Below, in pieces: positions 36,408 to 43,834 of a stretch of 64,000 nt of DNA (position 1 is its first letter; each line of letters opens with the position of its first letter). Position numbers and translations under genes: made by a program. This DNA comes from a bacterium (GTDB lineage Bacteria; Bacillota; Bacilli; Lactobacillales; Streptococcaceae), in the NCBI GenBank assembly GCA_905221345.1, contig CAJNCW010000004.1, forward strand, positions 181,695 to 245,694, read 5' to 3'. The notes beneath the pieces are model-generated. The model had not been told where the DNA came from. It worked only from the letters and a program-made list of their open reading frames with translations, and ran no database searches.

Positions 36408-36417
36408 TGATGGATAA

Positions 36418-37950
36418 TTAGAGCATAGGCGCAAACAACTGGACAATTTCCTTGATCAGACTTTGATACCAGCTTGTCTTGATTGTATGGGGATAGATTT
36501 CTTGAGAAACTTTAAAAATCTCTTCGAAGTCCCTTTCAATATCTATAATGGACTGCGTCCTATAAAGCAAAACAGCATTTTCATAGTGGTGGAGCAAACT
36601 ACGATAGTCAAAATTGATGGTTCCCACAGTTGCCGCCTCTCCATCGACAAGCATTTGCTTGCTATGAAGAAATCCTGGACTGTACTCGTAAATGCGAACT
36701 CCAGCAGATAGCAAGTCTGGATAGGCTCCCCGAGTAACTAACTGAATAACCTCCTTATCTGGTATATATGGCGTCACAATTCGCACATCTACTCCTCTCA
36801 GAGCTGCATTTTTGATACTCTCGGTTAGATCATAGTCAGCGATCAGATAAGGAGTCGTGATATAGACATAATCTGTAGCCTGATTGATAAGGTTTTGATA
36901 GACCGTTTTTCCAACCTGGGCTCGGTAGATAGGCTTTGGCCCACTACTGTAAGGAATGCAAAGCCCCATCCCATCTTTTGGTTGATTTTCGAGATGGTAT
37001 TGGTCAAAGTCGCTAATTTCCCCACGGTTGATATACCAGGTTGACAAAAAGAGTCTAGTAAAAGCCTTAACCGCTGATCCATCTAGGCAAATTCCGCTAT
37101 CCTTCCAGTAACCAAAGCGTTCGATATGGTTGATATACTCATCGGCCAGATTGACACCACCTGTATAGGCAATTTGACCATCGATAATCATGATTTTACG
37201 GTGATCACGGTTGTTATAAGCAACGGTCAAACGTGGAATCACCTTGTTAAATTTGTGGGCTTCAATCCCTCGACCACGAAGCTGGATGGTATAATCTCCA
37301 GGCAAGGTTGCCATACAACCAATATCATCATAGAGAAGCTTCACTTCTACTCCTTGAGCGGCCTTTTCTTCCAAAATCTCCAAAATACTATTCCACATCA
37401 AACCTTCTTCGATGATATAGTATTCGAGAAAGATAAACTTCTCAGCTTTTTTGAGATCCTCTAGCATCTGATGCCACATGCTTTCACCAGATGCAAAAAA
37501 TTGTGTATCTGTTCGATTATAGACATCCGCATTCGTATCCATGCTAAGGAGAGATTTGATGACTCCGTAAGCCGACTTATCCTCTTCCTTTAACTCCAAA
37601 CGTAGGGCTCTGCTATTGTCCTCTCGGTCAACCATTGATTGGAGTTGCTTTAGCTGTTTCATTTCTTTTTTAGATAAACGGCGTTCTCCAAACATGATAT
37701 AGAGCAAGGGACCAAATACTGGCACAAAGGCTACTAGCAGCCATGTCACCTTGCTTTCAGGATTCATGGACCGATTGACAATTGATACAATGGTCGCTAA
37801 GCTTACTAAAATGACAAGGATAATCCAGAGAATCGGAGCCATCTGTCCTAGATAGAGAAATAAACCAAAGACGAGAATCAACTCCGTCAACATGATGGCA
37901 ATACTAAAACCATACTTAGACATGAGTAGCTGCATTTTTCTAGCTGTCAT
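36418..37950 (-). CDS. cls: Cardiolipin synthase
   Basis: 510 residues. Two N-terminal membrane segments, then two phospholipase D motifs: HRKIMIIDGQIAYTGG (HxKxxxxD, near 225) and HSKQMLVDGEAATVG (near 408). It condenses two phosphatidylglycerols into cardiolipin at the membrane. Single gene with its own terminator. Confidence 0.95.
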   Translation of the reverse strand: MTARKMQLLMSKYGFSIAIMLTELILVFGLFLYLGQMAPILWIILVILVSLATIVSIVNRSMNPESKVTWLLVAFVPVFGPLLYIMFGERRLSKKEMKQLKQLQSMVDREDNSRALRLELKEEDKSAYGVIKSLLSMDTNADVYNRTDTQFFASGESMWHQMLEDLKKAEKFIFLEYYIIEEGLMWNSILEILEEKAAQGVEVKLLYDDIGCMATLPGDYTIQLRGRGIEAHKFNKVIPRLTVAYNNRDHRKIMIIDGQIAYTGGVNLADEYINHIERFGYWKDSGICLDGSAVKAFTRLFLSTWYINRGEISDFDQYHLENQPKDGMGLCIPYSSGPKPIYRAQVGKTVYQNLINQATDYVYITTPYLIADYDLTESIKNAALRGVDVRIVTPYIPDKEVIQLVTRGAYPDLLSAGVRIYEYSPGFLHSKQMLVDGEAATVGTINFDYRSLLHHYENAVLLYRTQSIIDIERDFEEIFKVSQEIYPHTIKTSWYQSLIKEIVQLFAPML

Positions 37951-38083
37951 ACATCCCCTTCCTTTTCTAACATTCTCCTTAACCGCTTGACAAACTAATG
38001 TTTCTACTAGTATACCTCAGTTCAGGGGGAGATGGCAACTTTTTGCCTTTTTATATTTTTAACTAAGATATTAAGAGACTTAA

Positions 38084-38110
38084 AAAGAACTACCAAAATG
38101 ATAGTTCTTT
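38084..38110 (-). terminator. Terminator of the alcohol dehydrogenase gene
   Basis: The minus strand has AAAGAACTAtCA...GGTAGTTCTTT followed by TTAAG. A 10-base stem with one interruption. Confidence 0.75.
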
Positions 38111-38144
38111 CCAGCATTATTTAGCTTCTTTTTCACTTTAAGAA

Positions 38145-39296
38145 TTAGAAGAGTTCTTTGTAGAGAGCAATTGTTTCTTCCAAAGTTGGCATAAATGGAT
38201 TTCCAGGTGCACAGGCATCGATCAAAGCATTCTTAGAAAGGTAGTCAAAGTCAAAGTCTTTTTCTTCGATACCGAGTTCAGTGAGTTTCTTCGGAATGCC
38301 TACTGTTTCAGATAGTTTCTCAATTTCAGCGATAGCATAGTCAGCACATTCTTGGTCTGTTTTCCCTTCAACATGGAGTCCCAAAGCCTTGGCTACATTG
38401 CGAAAAGCTTCTGGTACACGCTTGGCATTTTCACGTTCTACAACTGGGAGAAGCATGGCACAGCAGACACCGTGTGGCAAGTTATATACCGCACCGAGTT
38501 GGTGAGCCATAGAGTGAACATAGCCCAGACCAGCGTTGTTAAAGCTCATACCACCGAGGAATATGGCATTGACCATAGCCTCACGCGCTTCGATATCTTG
38601 TCCATTAGCTACAGCACGAGGAAGATACTCCTTGATGAGTTCAATAGCTCCGATAGAGAGTTTCTTGGTCACATTATAAGCACCTGGTGTTACCAAGGCT
38701 TCGACAGCATGGGTAAGAGCATCCATACCTGTCGCTGCTGTCAATCCTTTCGGTTTTGAAAGCATGAGTTCTGGATCATTGACTGAGATAAGGGCGAGAC
38801 TGTTCTTATCAACCATTACCATCTTGACCTTGCGTTCTTCGTCAGTAATGACATAGTTAATGGTGATTTCTGCAGAAGTTCCAGCTGTTGTATTGATAGC
38901 AACCACTGGCAACCCTTTTTCAGCAGACTTGTGAAGTCCTTCGTAGTCCTGTGGTTTGCCACCATTTGTCGCAATGATAGAGATACAACTAGCCGCATCC
39001 TGTGGAGATCCTCCTCCAAGACTGATGATGAAGTCACATCCATGCTCTTTCAGAGCAGTCACTCCATCTGTGACGTTCTTGCAAGTCGGATTTGGCTCCA
39101 CATCGCTAAAGATCACATATTCGATCTCTTCAGCATCTAATGGTTTTAGGACCTTAGGTAAAATATCACTTCCCTCGATGAACTTGTCTGTCACCAAAAG
39201 GGCTTTCTTATACCCCAGTTCCTTGATATACGGACCTACTTCATTTACAACACCTTTACCGATAAGGTTAACTGATGGAACGTAAAATGTAGCCAT
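38145..39296 (-). CDS. Iron-containing alcohol dehydrogenase
   Basis: 383 residues, group III dehydrogenase. NAD-binding GGGSPQDAAS near residue 97; metal site region GMDALTHAVEALVTPGAYN and MAHQLGAVYNLPHGVCCAMLLP with the metal-ligand histidines. It interconverts an aldehyde and an alcohol (ethanol or a short diol are typical); the substrate cannot be fixed. A 16-base palindrome overlaps its -35. Confidence 0.93.
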   Translation of the reverse strand: MATFYVPSVNLIGKGVVNEVGPYIKELGYKKALLVTDKFIEGSDILPKVLKPLDAEEIEYVIFSDVEPNPTCKNVTDGVTALKEHGCDFIISLGGGSPQDAASCISIIATNGGKPQDYEGLHKSAEKGLPVVAINTTAGTSAEITINYVITDEERKVKMVMVDKNSLALISVNDPELMLSKPKGLTAATGMDALTHAVEALVTPGAYNVTKKLSIGAIELIKEYLPRAVANGQDIEAREAMVNAIFLGGMSFNNAGLGYVHSMAHQLGAVYNLPHGVCCAMLLPVVERENAKRVPEAFRNVAKALGLHVEGKTDQECADYAIAEIEKLSETVGIPKKLTELGIEEKDFDFDYLSKNALIDACAPGNPFMPTLEETIALYKELF

Positions 39297-39341
39297 ATGC
39301 TTTTCCTCCTGCGCCTCTGCGCTATTTGATTATTTACTATA

Positions 39342-39380
39342 AGTATACGACCTTATAAGAAGTTTTACAAATATTTGTAA
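39342..39380 (-). promoter_or_regulatory. Promoter and palindromic operator of the alcohol dehydrogenase gene
   Basis: The minus strand reads TTGTAA (39370-39365), 17 bases, TATACT (39347-39342). The -35 is half of the perfect palindrome TTACAAATATTTGTAA (39365-39380), so a repressor bound there would block polymerase. The regulator is not identified. The half-sites run opposite to those of Rex boxes. Confidence 0.65.
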
Positions 39381-39481
39381 GCGCCTTAAGTAAAAAGTTA
39401 GTAAAGAACAGCCAGCCACTTTTTCAAGAAAAAAAGCTCCAAAAAGATAGCTTTCATCTCATTGGAACTTTTACTTAATCA

Positions 39482-39925
39482 TTATTGTTTCGTTAAGACT
39501 ACTCGGTCAGATGCCTCTCGGTCCATATCGTCGATAATCATTTGATTACCATTAACTGCGTAAATCTTGACATCATCACCGATAATAACACGTTGATTTT
39601 CTGGTTCAAAGCTGACTTGCTTGATTTCCTTATCTCCATCTGGCTCGACCTCAGTCCATATACCAGTTTTACCTGTTACAACAAGAGTGATTTGGTCATT
39701 CTCATCTTTTCCAGTATAGGTACCATCGATGTTCGTAGGTTGAGCTACAGTAGTGTCCTGACTTGAGGACGTTTGTGGTTGACTAGCACTTGTAGCAGCA
39801 CTAGAAGATGATTCTTGTTGAGAAGATGATTGCTGAGTAGGGGCTTGTGCCTTAGGTCCACAAGCTGCTAAAAGACTAAGAATTGCTAGGGAAGCAATAG
39901 AAAGTGTGAATGTTTTTGTTTTCAT
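39482..39925 (-). CDS. Lipoprotein of unknown function
   Basis: 147 residues. Type II signal peptide with lipobox LLAAC (Cys 22), then a Ser/Gln/Thr-rich linker (about 40 residues, SSSQQESSSS and similar), then a small beta-rich domain from TNIDGTYTGKDENDQITL to VVLTKQ. Probably a lipid-anchored outer-face protein. It has its own promoter that overlaps the end of folC. Confidence 0.85.
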   Translation of the reverse strand: MKTKTFTLSIASLAILSLLAACGPKAQAPTQQSSSQQESSSSAATSASQPQTSSSQDTTVAQPTNIDGTYTGKDENDQITLVVTGKTGIWTEVEPDGDKEIKQVSFEPENQRVIIGDDVKIYAVNGNQMIIDDMDREASDRVVLTKQ

Positions 39926-39957
39926 AGCGATTTCCTTTCTTTTGTGCCAATGTTTTG

Positions 39958-40019
39958 CTGGAATCGTTTCCAGAAATACCTCCTACCTCCAGTATAGCAA
40001 CTTCATCCTAGAAGTTCAA
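39958..40019 (-). promoter_or_regulatory. Lipoprotein promoter with downstream cre-like site
   Basis: The minus strand reads TTGAAC (40019-40014, overlapping the folC TGA), 17 bases, TATACT (39996-39991). CTGGAAACGATTCCAG at 39973-39958 lies just after the likely start. It matches 12 of 14 positions of the CcpA site TGWAANCGNTNWCA, so carbon-source road-block control is possible. Confidence 0.55.
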
Positions 40020-41266
40020 CTAATCCCATCACTTCCAACCAAACTCGCTCGTACTTCCGAGATAAAGTAGAGTGACCCCGTCACGAAAAGCAAGTCCTGG
40101 TCATTGACCTTTTCTTCAAATTCTCTGATAAAATCGCCATAGGAAGGAATCAAATCATAACCCGCCACATCCTTCTCATCCAAAGAGCCTTGGTAGTCAA
40201 AGCCTGTTACCTTAAGTTCCACCTCAGGCAACTGCTCTGTTAGATAACCTAGCATCCCCTGATAATCCTTACGTTTAAGGGCACCAAAAAGGACTTGAAC
40301 CCGGTAGCCTTGCTGGATTTTCCCTTGAATAAACTCGACTAGACGAGTCAAGGCTGGAAGATTGTGAGCCCCGTCTAGGTAGATATGAGGACGAATCCGT
40401 TCCAATCGACCGGCCCAGTGGGTCTCTTTCAATGCCTGTCTGACAAGCTCTTCTTCGACTTTTTCACCTCTTGATGCCATCAACAGAAGAAAAGTTTGTA
40501 AAGCCAAGGTGGCATTTTCCTGCTGATAAGCACCTTCCAAACCGATTTCAAGCTGGGAAAAGCTTGCTAGGCTGCTTGAGAAATTTCCAGTTTTCAAGGT
40601 GAAGTCTTGCCCAGTTTGATAAATGTCTACGTCTAACTCTCTTGCTCTTTTTTGACAGACAAGTTTAGCTTCTGGAGCGAGCTTGGCAATGACCGCCTTC
40701 TTGCTGGCCTTGAAAATACCAGCTTTCTGCTCGGCTATTTCCTCTAGACTATCGCCCAAGGTCTCCTGATGATCTAGACCAATCGAAGTAATAACTGCAA
40801 TCTCTCCTGTTACGACATTAGTGGTATCAAGTAGACCACCTATCCCCACTTCTAGCAAAACCAAATCCACTTCTTGTTCCCTAAAATAGAGGAAAGCAAT
40901 CAAGGTCAGCAACTCAAAAAAGGACAACTGGTCATGAGTTTCCAAAAGAGTTTTTTCCATCTCCTTAACTTGTTCTGCCAAACGGATAAAATCTGCATCA
41001 GCTATTGCTTGCCCATTGATACAGATTCGATCATGGATACTGATGATATGAGGAGAGGTAAAAGTACCAACTTTTTTACCATGAGTTGTAAACAACTCCC
41101 TCATAAAGGCAATAGTTGACCCCTTGCCGTTAGTCCCTGTTACGTGGATAATGGGATAAGTCTTCTCAGGATTCCCCAGCAAATCCACTGCTCGTTGCAT
41201 TCGTCCAAGACCAGATCTAAAGTTTAAACCAATCCGACTATGGAGCCACTCTTCTACTTCAAACAT
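40016..41266 (-). CDS. folC: Folylpolyglutamate synthase / dihydrofolate synthase
   Basis: 416 residues. ATP-binding VTGTNGKGSTIAFM near residue 43, ligase core DTTNVVTGEIAVITSIGLDHQE, and HNLPALTRLVEFI for the C-terminal domain (YLDGAHN motif intact). Adds glutamates to folates. Single gene ahead of the lipoprotein. Confidence 0.95.
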   Translation of the reverse strand: MFEVEEWLHSRIGLNFRSGLGRMQRAVDLLGNPEKTYPIIHVTGTNGKGSTIAFMRELFTTHGKKVGTFTSPHIISIHDRICINGQAIADADFIRLAEQVKEMEKTLLETHDQLSFFELLTLIAFLYFREQEVDLVLLEVGIGGLLDTTNVVTGEIAVITSIGLDHQETLGDSLEEIAEQKAGIFKASKKAVIAKLAPEAKLVCQKRARELDVDIYQTGQDFTLKTGNFSSSLASFSQLEIGLEGAYQQENATLALQTFLLLMASRGEKVEEELVRQALKETHWAGRLERIRPHIYLDGAHNLPALTRLVEFIQGKIQQGYRVQVLFGALKRKDYQGMLGYLTEQLPEVELKVTGFDYQGSLDEKDVAGYDLIPSYGDFIREFEEKVNDQDLLFVTGSLYFISEVRASLVGSDGIS

Positions 41267-41322
41267 ACATATCTCCTTAACAAAAGTCCAATCAACTACA
41301 GCATCAAAGTATGATTACAAAT

Positions 41323-41355
41323 AAAAAACGAGGTCGGGACTAAAATCCCGACCTC
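41323..41355 (-). terminator. Terminator of the ireB-ruvX-UPF0473 operon
   Basis: 10-base perfect arms GAGGTCGGGA / TCCCGACCTC followed on the minus strand by GTTTTTTAT. It lies about 220 bases after the UPF0473 stop, beyond the hairpin array. Confidence 0.85.
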
Positions 41356-41397
41356 TTACCTGGTTAGCTAATCACTAGCTACTATGAATTTCAATGT

Positions 41398-41575
41398 GGG
41401 CTAAAAATGTCTCCCAGACTCACCAGCTCTCTCTTATTTAAAGGAACTGGGGTAAAAATATCCCCTAGACGTTCCTGCGTTTCTAATTTCTGGCGCAGGG
41501 CTAAAAACATCCACTGGATGTTCCAACTCTTCCAATTTTTAGGAGTTGGGCTGATACAGTCTCCCAGACTGTATC
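41398..41575 (-). repeat. Four-unit hairpin array with about 50-base period
   Basis: Units begin at 41398, 41449, 41498 and 41548 with ggg(c/g)taaaaa(t/c)at or, in the last, gggctgatacagt, each ending near tcccagac / cccctagac / ccactgg. Between them lie hairpins CCAGCTC...GAACTGG, CCTGCG...CGCAGG and CCAACTC...GAGTTGG whose arm sequences differ but whose pairing is kept. The last unit is a perfect stem GATACAGTCT-GGG-AGACTGTATC that overlaps the stop codon of UPF0473. It is the 3' untranslated region of that operon, before its terminator. Confidence 0.65.
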
Positions 41576-41879
41576 ACTCCTCCATAAAGCTGTTGAAGAC
41601 TTCTTCAATCATATTCCATTCGTCTTCTGAGTCTTCTGGGATTGGTTGCAATTCGCCTTCTGTCCCGTCTTCGTTTTCGATGAATGAGTAAGCTTGGATT
41701 TCAACTTCACCATTTTCATCTTCTTCTGCATTAACTGGCACTAGAAGAACATAGTTTTTACCAAATTCTTCTTTCCCGTCGATGGTCAAAAGAATTTCAA
41801 ACAAGGTTTCATTTCCTTGCTCGTCTACTAGTGTAATTAATTCACGTTCTTCGTGGTCATGGTTGTGATCGTGTGACAT
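41574..41879 (-). CDS. UPF0473 / DUF1292 protein
   Basis: 101 residues, strongly acidic (many Glu and Asp), with a His-rich start [17 protein letters not shown] and the core [29 protein letters not shown] region typical of the family. Function unknown. Third gene after ireB and ruvX, as in most Firmicutes. Its stop codon lies inside the first hairpin of the 3' array. Confidence 0.9.
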   Translation of the reverse strand: MSHDHNHDHEERELITLVDEQGNETLFEILLTIDGKEEFGKNYVLLVPVNAEEDENGEVEIQAYSFIENEDGTEGELQPIPEDSEDEWNMIEEVFNSFMEE

Positions 41880-41894
41880 AATTTCTCCTCTGTC

Positions 41895-42314
41895 TTAAAA
41901 TTTTCTATCTAAATAATTTTGCAAAATCAGCTGAGCAGCCAACTTATCAATAACTTTCTTGCGTTTGTTACGGCTGATATCTGCTTGTTCAATCAACATA
42001 CGCTCCGCAGCGACTGTTGTCAAACGCTCATCCTGATAGTCTACTGGCAAACCAAAGAGTTCTTCTAGCCTGGCACCATAGGCTTGACTGGCTTCTACTC
42101 GCGGACCGCTGGTATTGTTCATGTTCTTTGGCAAACCTACTACAAAGCGTTCTACCTTATAGCTGTCAACCAATTCCTTGATACGGTCAAAACCAAACTG
42201 GCCCTGATCCTCATTAATCTGGATGATTTCAAGTCCCTGAGCGGTGAAGCCTAGTGGATCGCTAATCGCCACCCCTACTGTTTTTGAACCGACGTCCAAT
42301 CCCATAATTCTCAT
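41895..42314 (-). CDS. ruvX: Holliday junction resolvase-like RuvX (YqgF)
   Basis: 139 residues with an RNase H-like fold: [17 protein letters not shown] (first Asp), VVGLPKNMN, and [15 protein letters not shown] (second acidic pair). The family acts on Holliday junctions and 16S rRNA 5' maturation in different bacteria. It lies 3 bases from ireB. Confidence 0.93.
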   Translation of the reverse strand: MRIMGLDVGSKTVGVAISDPLGFTAQGLEIIQINEDQGQFGFDRIKELVDSYKVERFVVGLPKNMNNTSGPRVEASQAYGARLEELFGLPVDYQDERLTTVAAERMLIEQADISRNKRKKVIDKLAAQLILQNYLDRKF

Positions 42315-42317
42315 AGA

Positions 42318-42584
42318 TTATAGATCGACTCCTTGTCCTTTAAGGTAATAGCGTACCAATTCTTCAACAATTTCATCACGCTCATACTTACGGATTTGAT
42401 TTCGTGCATTGTTGTAACGAGGAACGTAGGCAGGGTCTCCACTCAATACATAACCGACGATTTGATTTATCGGATTATAACCCTTTTCATTCAAAGAAGC
42501 ATAGACGTCTGTCAACGTCTCGCTAATTTCTTTTTTATTGGAATCATCCAATTTAAACCGTACAGTTTCTTCAGTAAATCCCAT
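42318..42584 (-). CDS. IreB family regulatory phosphoprotein (UPF0297)
   Basis: 88 residues ([38 protein letters not shown]). IreB of Enterococcus is a small dimer phosphorylated by the PASTA kinase IreK (StkP in streptococci) and limits cephalosporin resistance. Threonines of the ETLTDVY region match the phosphorylated part as I recall. First gene of the operon. Confidence 0.9.
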   Translation of the reverse strand: MGFTEETVRFKLDDSNKKEISETLTDVYASLNEKGYNPINQIVGYVLSGDPAYVPRYNNARNQIRKYERDEIVEELVRYYLKGQGVDL

Positions 42585-42614
42585 TCTAACACCCTCTTTC
42601 CTTAGAATAGTACT

Positions 42615-42643
42615 ATTATAGCATATTTCCTTACGTTCTACAA
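42615..42643 (-). promoter_or_regulatory. Promoter of the ireB-ruvX-UPF0473 operon
   Basis: TTGTAG, 17 bases, TGCTATAAT (extended -10). The start would be near 42608, 24 bases before the ATG. Confidence 0.7.
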
Positions 42644-42671
42644 ATAAGTCCGTCTATTTATTTGGATTTTC

Positions 42672-43241
42672 TTACTGTTCTGTCGCACCATTTGCCACTC
42701 TGTCTGCGATATACTGACTTGGGTCATGTTGCAAAAGATTCTCCAAACCAAGATTCTTCAAGTAGTCTGTCTGTGCTGCCTTTTTGACATCCAAGACTTG
42801 TAAATCATAGGTCGTTGTGGTCTGGATTTCAGTCTGACTGAGCAGTTTGGTTTCAAGTGTAAAACCTGTCAATTTACGCGCTTCCTGAAGCATTTCATCC
42901 TTTTCTTCTGCTTCTAAAAGAGCTTTTTGAGTTTCTTCAAGACCGTGGTCAGCGATAAAGGATTTCAATTCCTCACTTAAGGGCCGTATCTGCCGAATAA
43001 CCAATTTTAGAAATTGTTTCCCTTTATAGGTAATGGTTTGCGTTTGCTTGACGCCATCTCCTGACTCAGGGAAAATCAAAGTCTTGGTCACAACTGTATT
43101 CTTTTCCGCATTTTCCAAAACAGGCAGAGTAGACTGGAGATCTTCTGATGATGTTTTTGAAGTGGCAGTTGTTCCCTTCTTTTGACCGCATCCTGCAAGC
43201 AGGAGAAGGAGAACCACTGTGCTGATGACTATTTTTTTCAT
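42672..43241 (-). CDS. DUF1307-like lipoprotein
   Basis: 189 residues. Type II signal peptide MKKIVISTVVLLLLLAGC (lipobox LAGC), short polar linker, then a domain with YKGKQFLKLVIRQIRPL and TLETKLLSQTEIQTTTTYDLQVLDV. It resembles YehR-like DUF1307 lipoproteins. Role unknown. Not obviously in an operon with spx (60-base gap). Confidence 0.8.
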   Translation of the reverse strand: MKKIVISTVVLLLLLAGCGQKKGTTATSKTSSEDLQSTLPVLENAEKNTVVTKTLIFPESGDGVKQTQTITYKGKQFLKLVIRQIRPLSEELKSFIADHGLEETQKALLEAEEKDEMLQEARKLTGFTLETKLLSQTEIQTTTTYDLQVLDVKKAAQTDYLKNLGLENLLQHDPSQYIADRVANGATEQ

Positions 43242-43301
43242 AATTCCTCACACGATTTTTATAAAAATGAACAAGGCTAGGAGATACCCCAGCCTCGATG
43301 T

Positions 43302-43700
43302 TTATAGAGCTGCACGCAAACGTGCTTCTGCATTTTCTACATTACGGACAGAGCGTGGTAAAAAGGCACGGATATCATCTTCTTTGTAACCGACCTGCAA
43401 ACGCTTCTCGTCAACTAGAATAGGACTTTTTAAGATCCGTGGTGTTTCCATGATCAAGTTGAGTACTTCATTGACACTCAAATCTTCGATGTCAACTCCT
43501 AAAGCTTTCGCATAGCGGTTTTTTGATGATACAATGCTGGCAATTCCATTATCTGTCTTTGTCAGAATATCAAGTAGTTCTTCTCTCGTAATCCCTTCTT
43601 TACCAAGGTTTTGTTCTTTATAACTTAACTGGTGTGCGTTGAGCCAAGTCTTCGCTTTCTTACAGCTTGTGCAACTGGAGACGGTATAAATCTTAATCAT
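43302..43700 (-). CDS. spx: Spx-family transcriptional regulator
   Basis: 132 residues (MIKIYTVSSCTSCKKAKTWL). ArsC-like fold with the redox switch C10-T-S-C13 intact. KSPILVDEKRLQVGYKEDDIR is the Spx region that contains the arginine needed for activity. It binds the RNA polymerase alpha C-terminal domain to redirect transcription under oxidative stress. Streptococci carry two such genes; which one this is cannot be told. Confidence 0.9.
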   Translation of the reverse strand: MIKIYTVSSCTSCKKAKTWLNAHQLSYKEQNLGKEGITREELLDILTKTDNGIASIVSSKNRYAKALGVDIEDLSVNEVLNLIMETPRILKSPILVDEKRLQVGYKEDDIRAFLPRSVRNVENAEARLRAAL

Positions 43701-43834
43701 GTGCCTACCCCTTTCGCTACATGTTACTATCAGTTTAGTCTATTATACCATAAAAAACATCCGACTTGCGACCTATTTTTAAAAAATTTTGACTTTTTTA
43801 GCGATTTCCGTACTTTTTTCTTGACAAAATCGAT

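Noticed and set aside
39365..39380. Rex operator
   Set aside because: Rex sites read TTGTnA...TnACAA; here the half-sites are reversed (TTACAA...TTGTAA).
41398..41575. CRISPR array
   Set aside because: The units are imperfect, the conserved part is not a fixed direct repeat, the spacers are not unique, and no cas genes are present.
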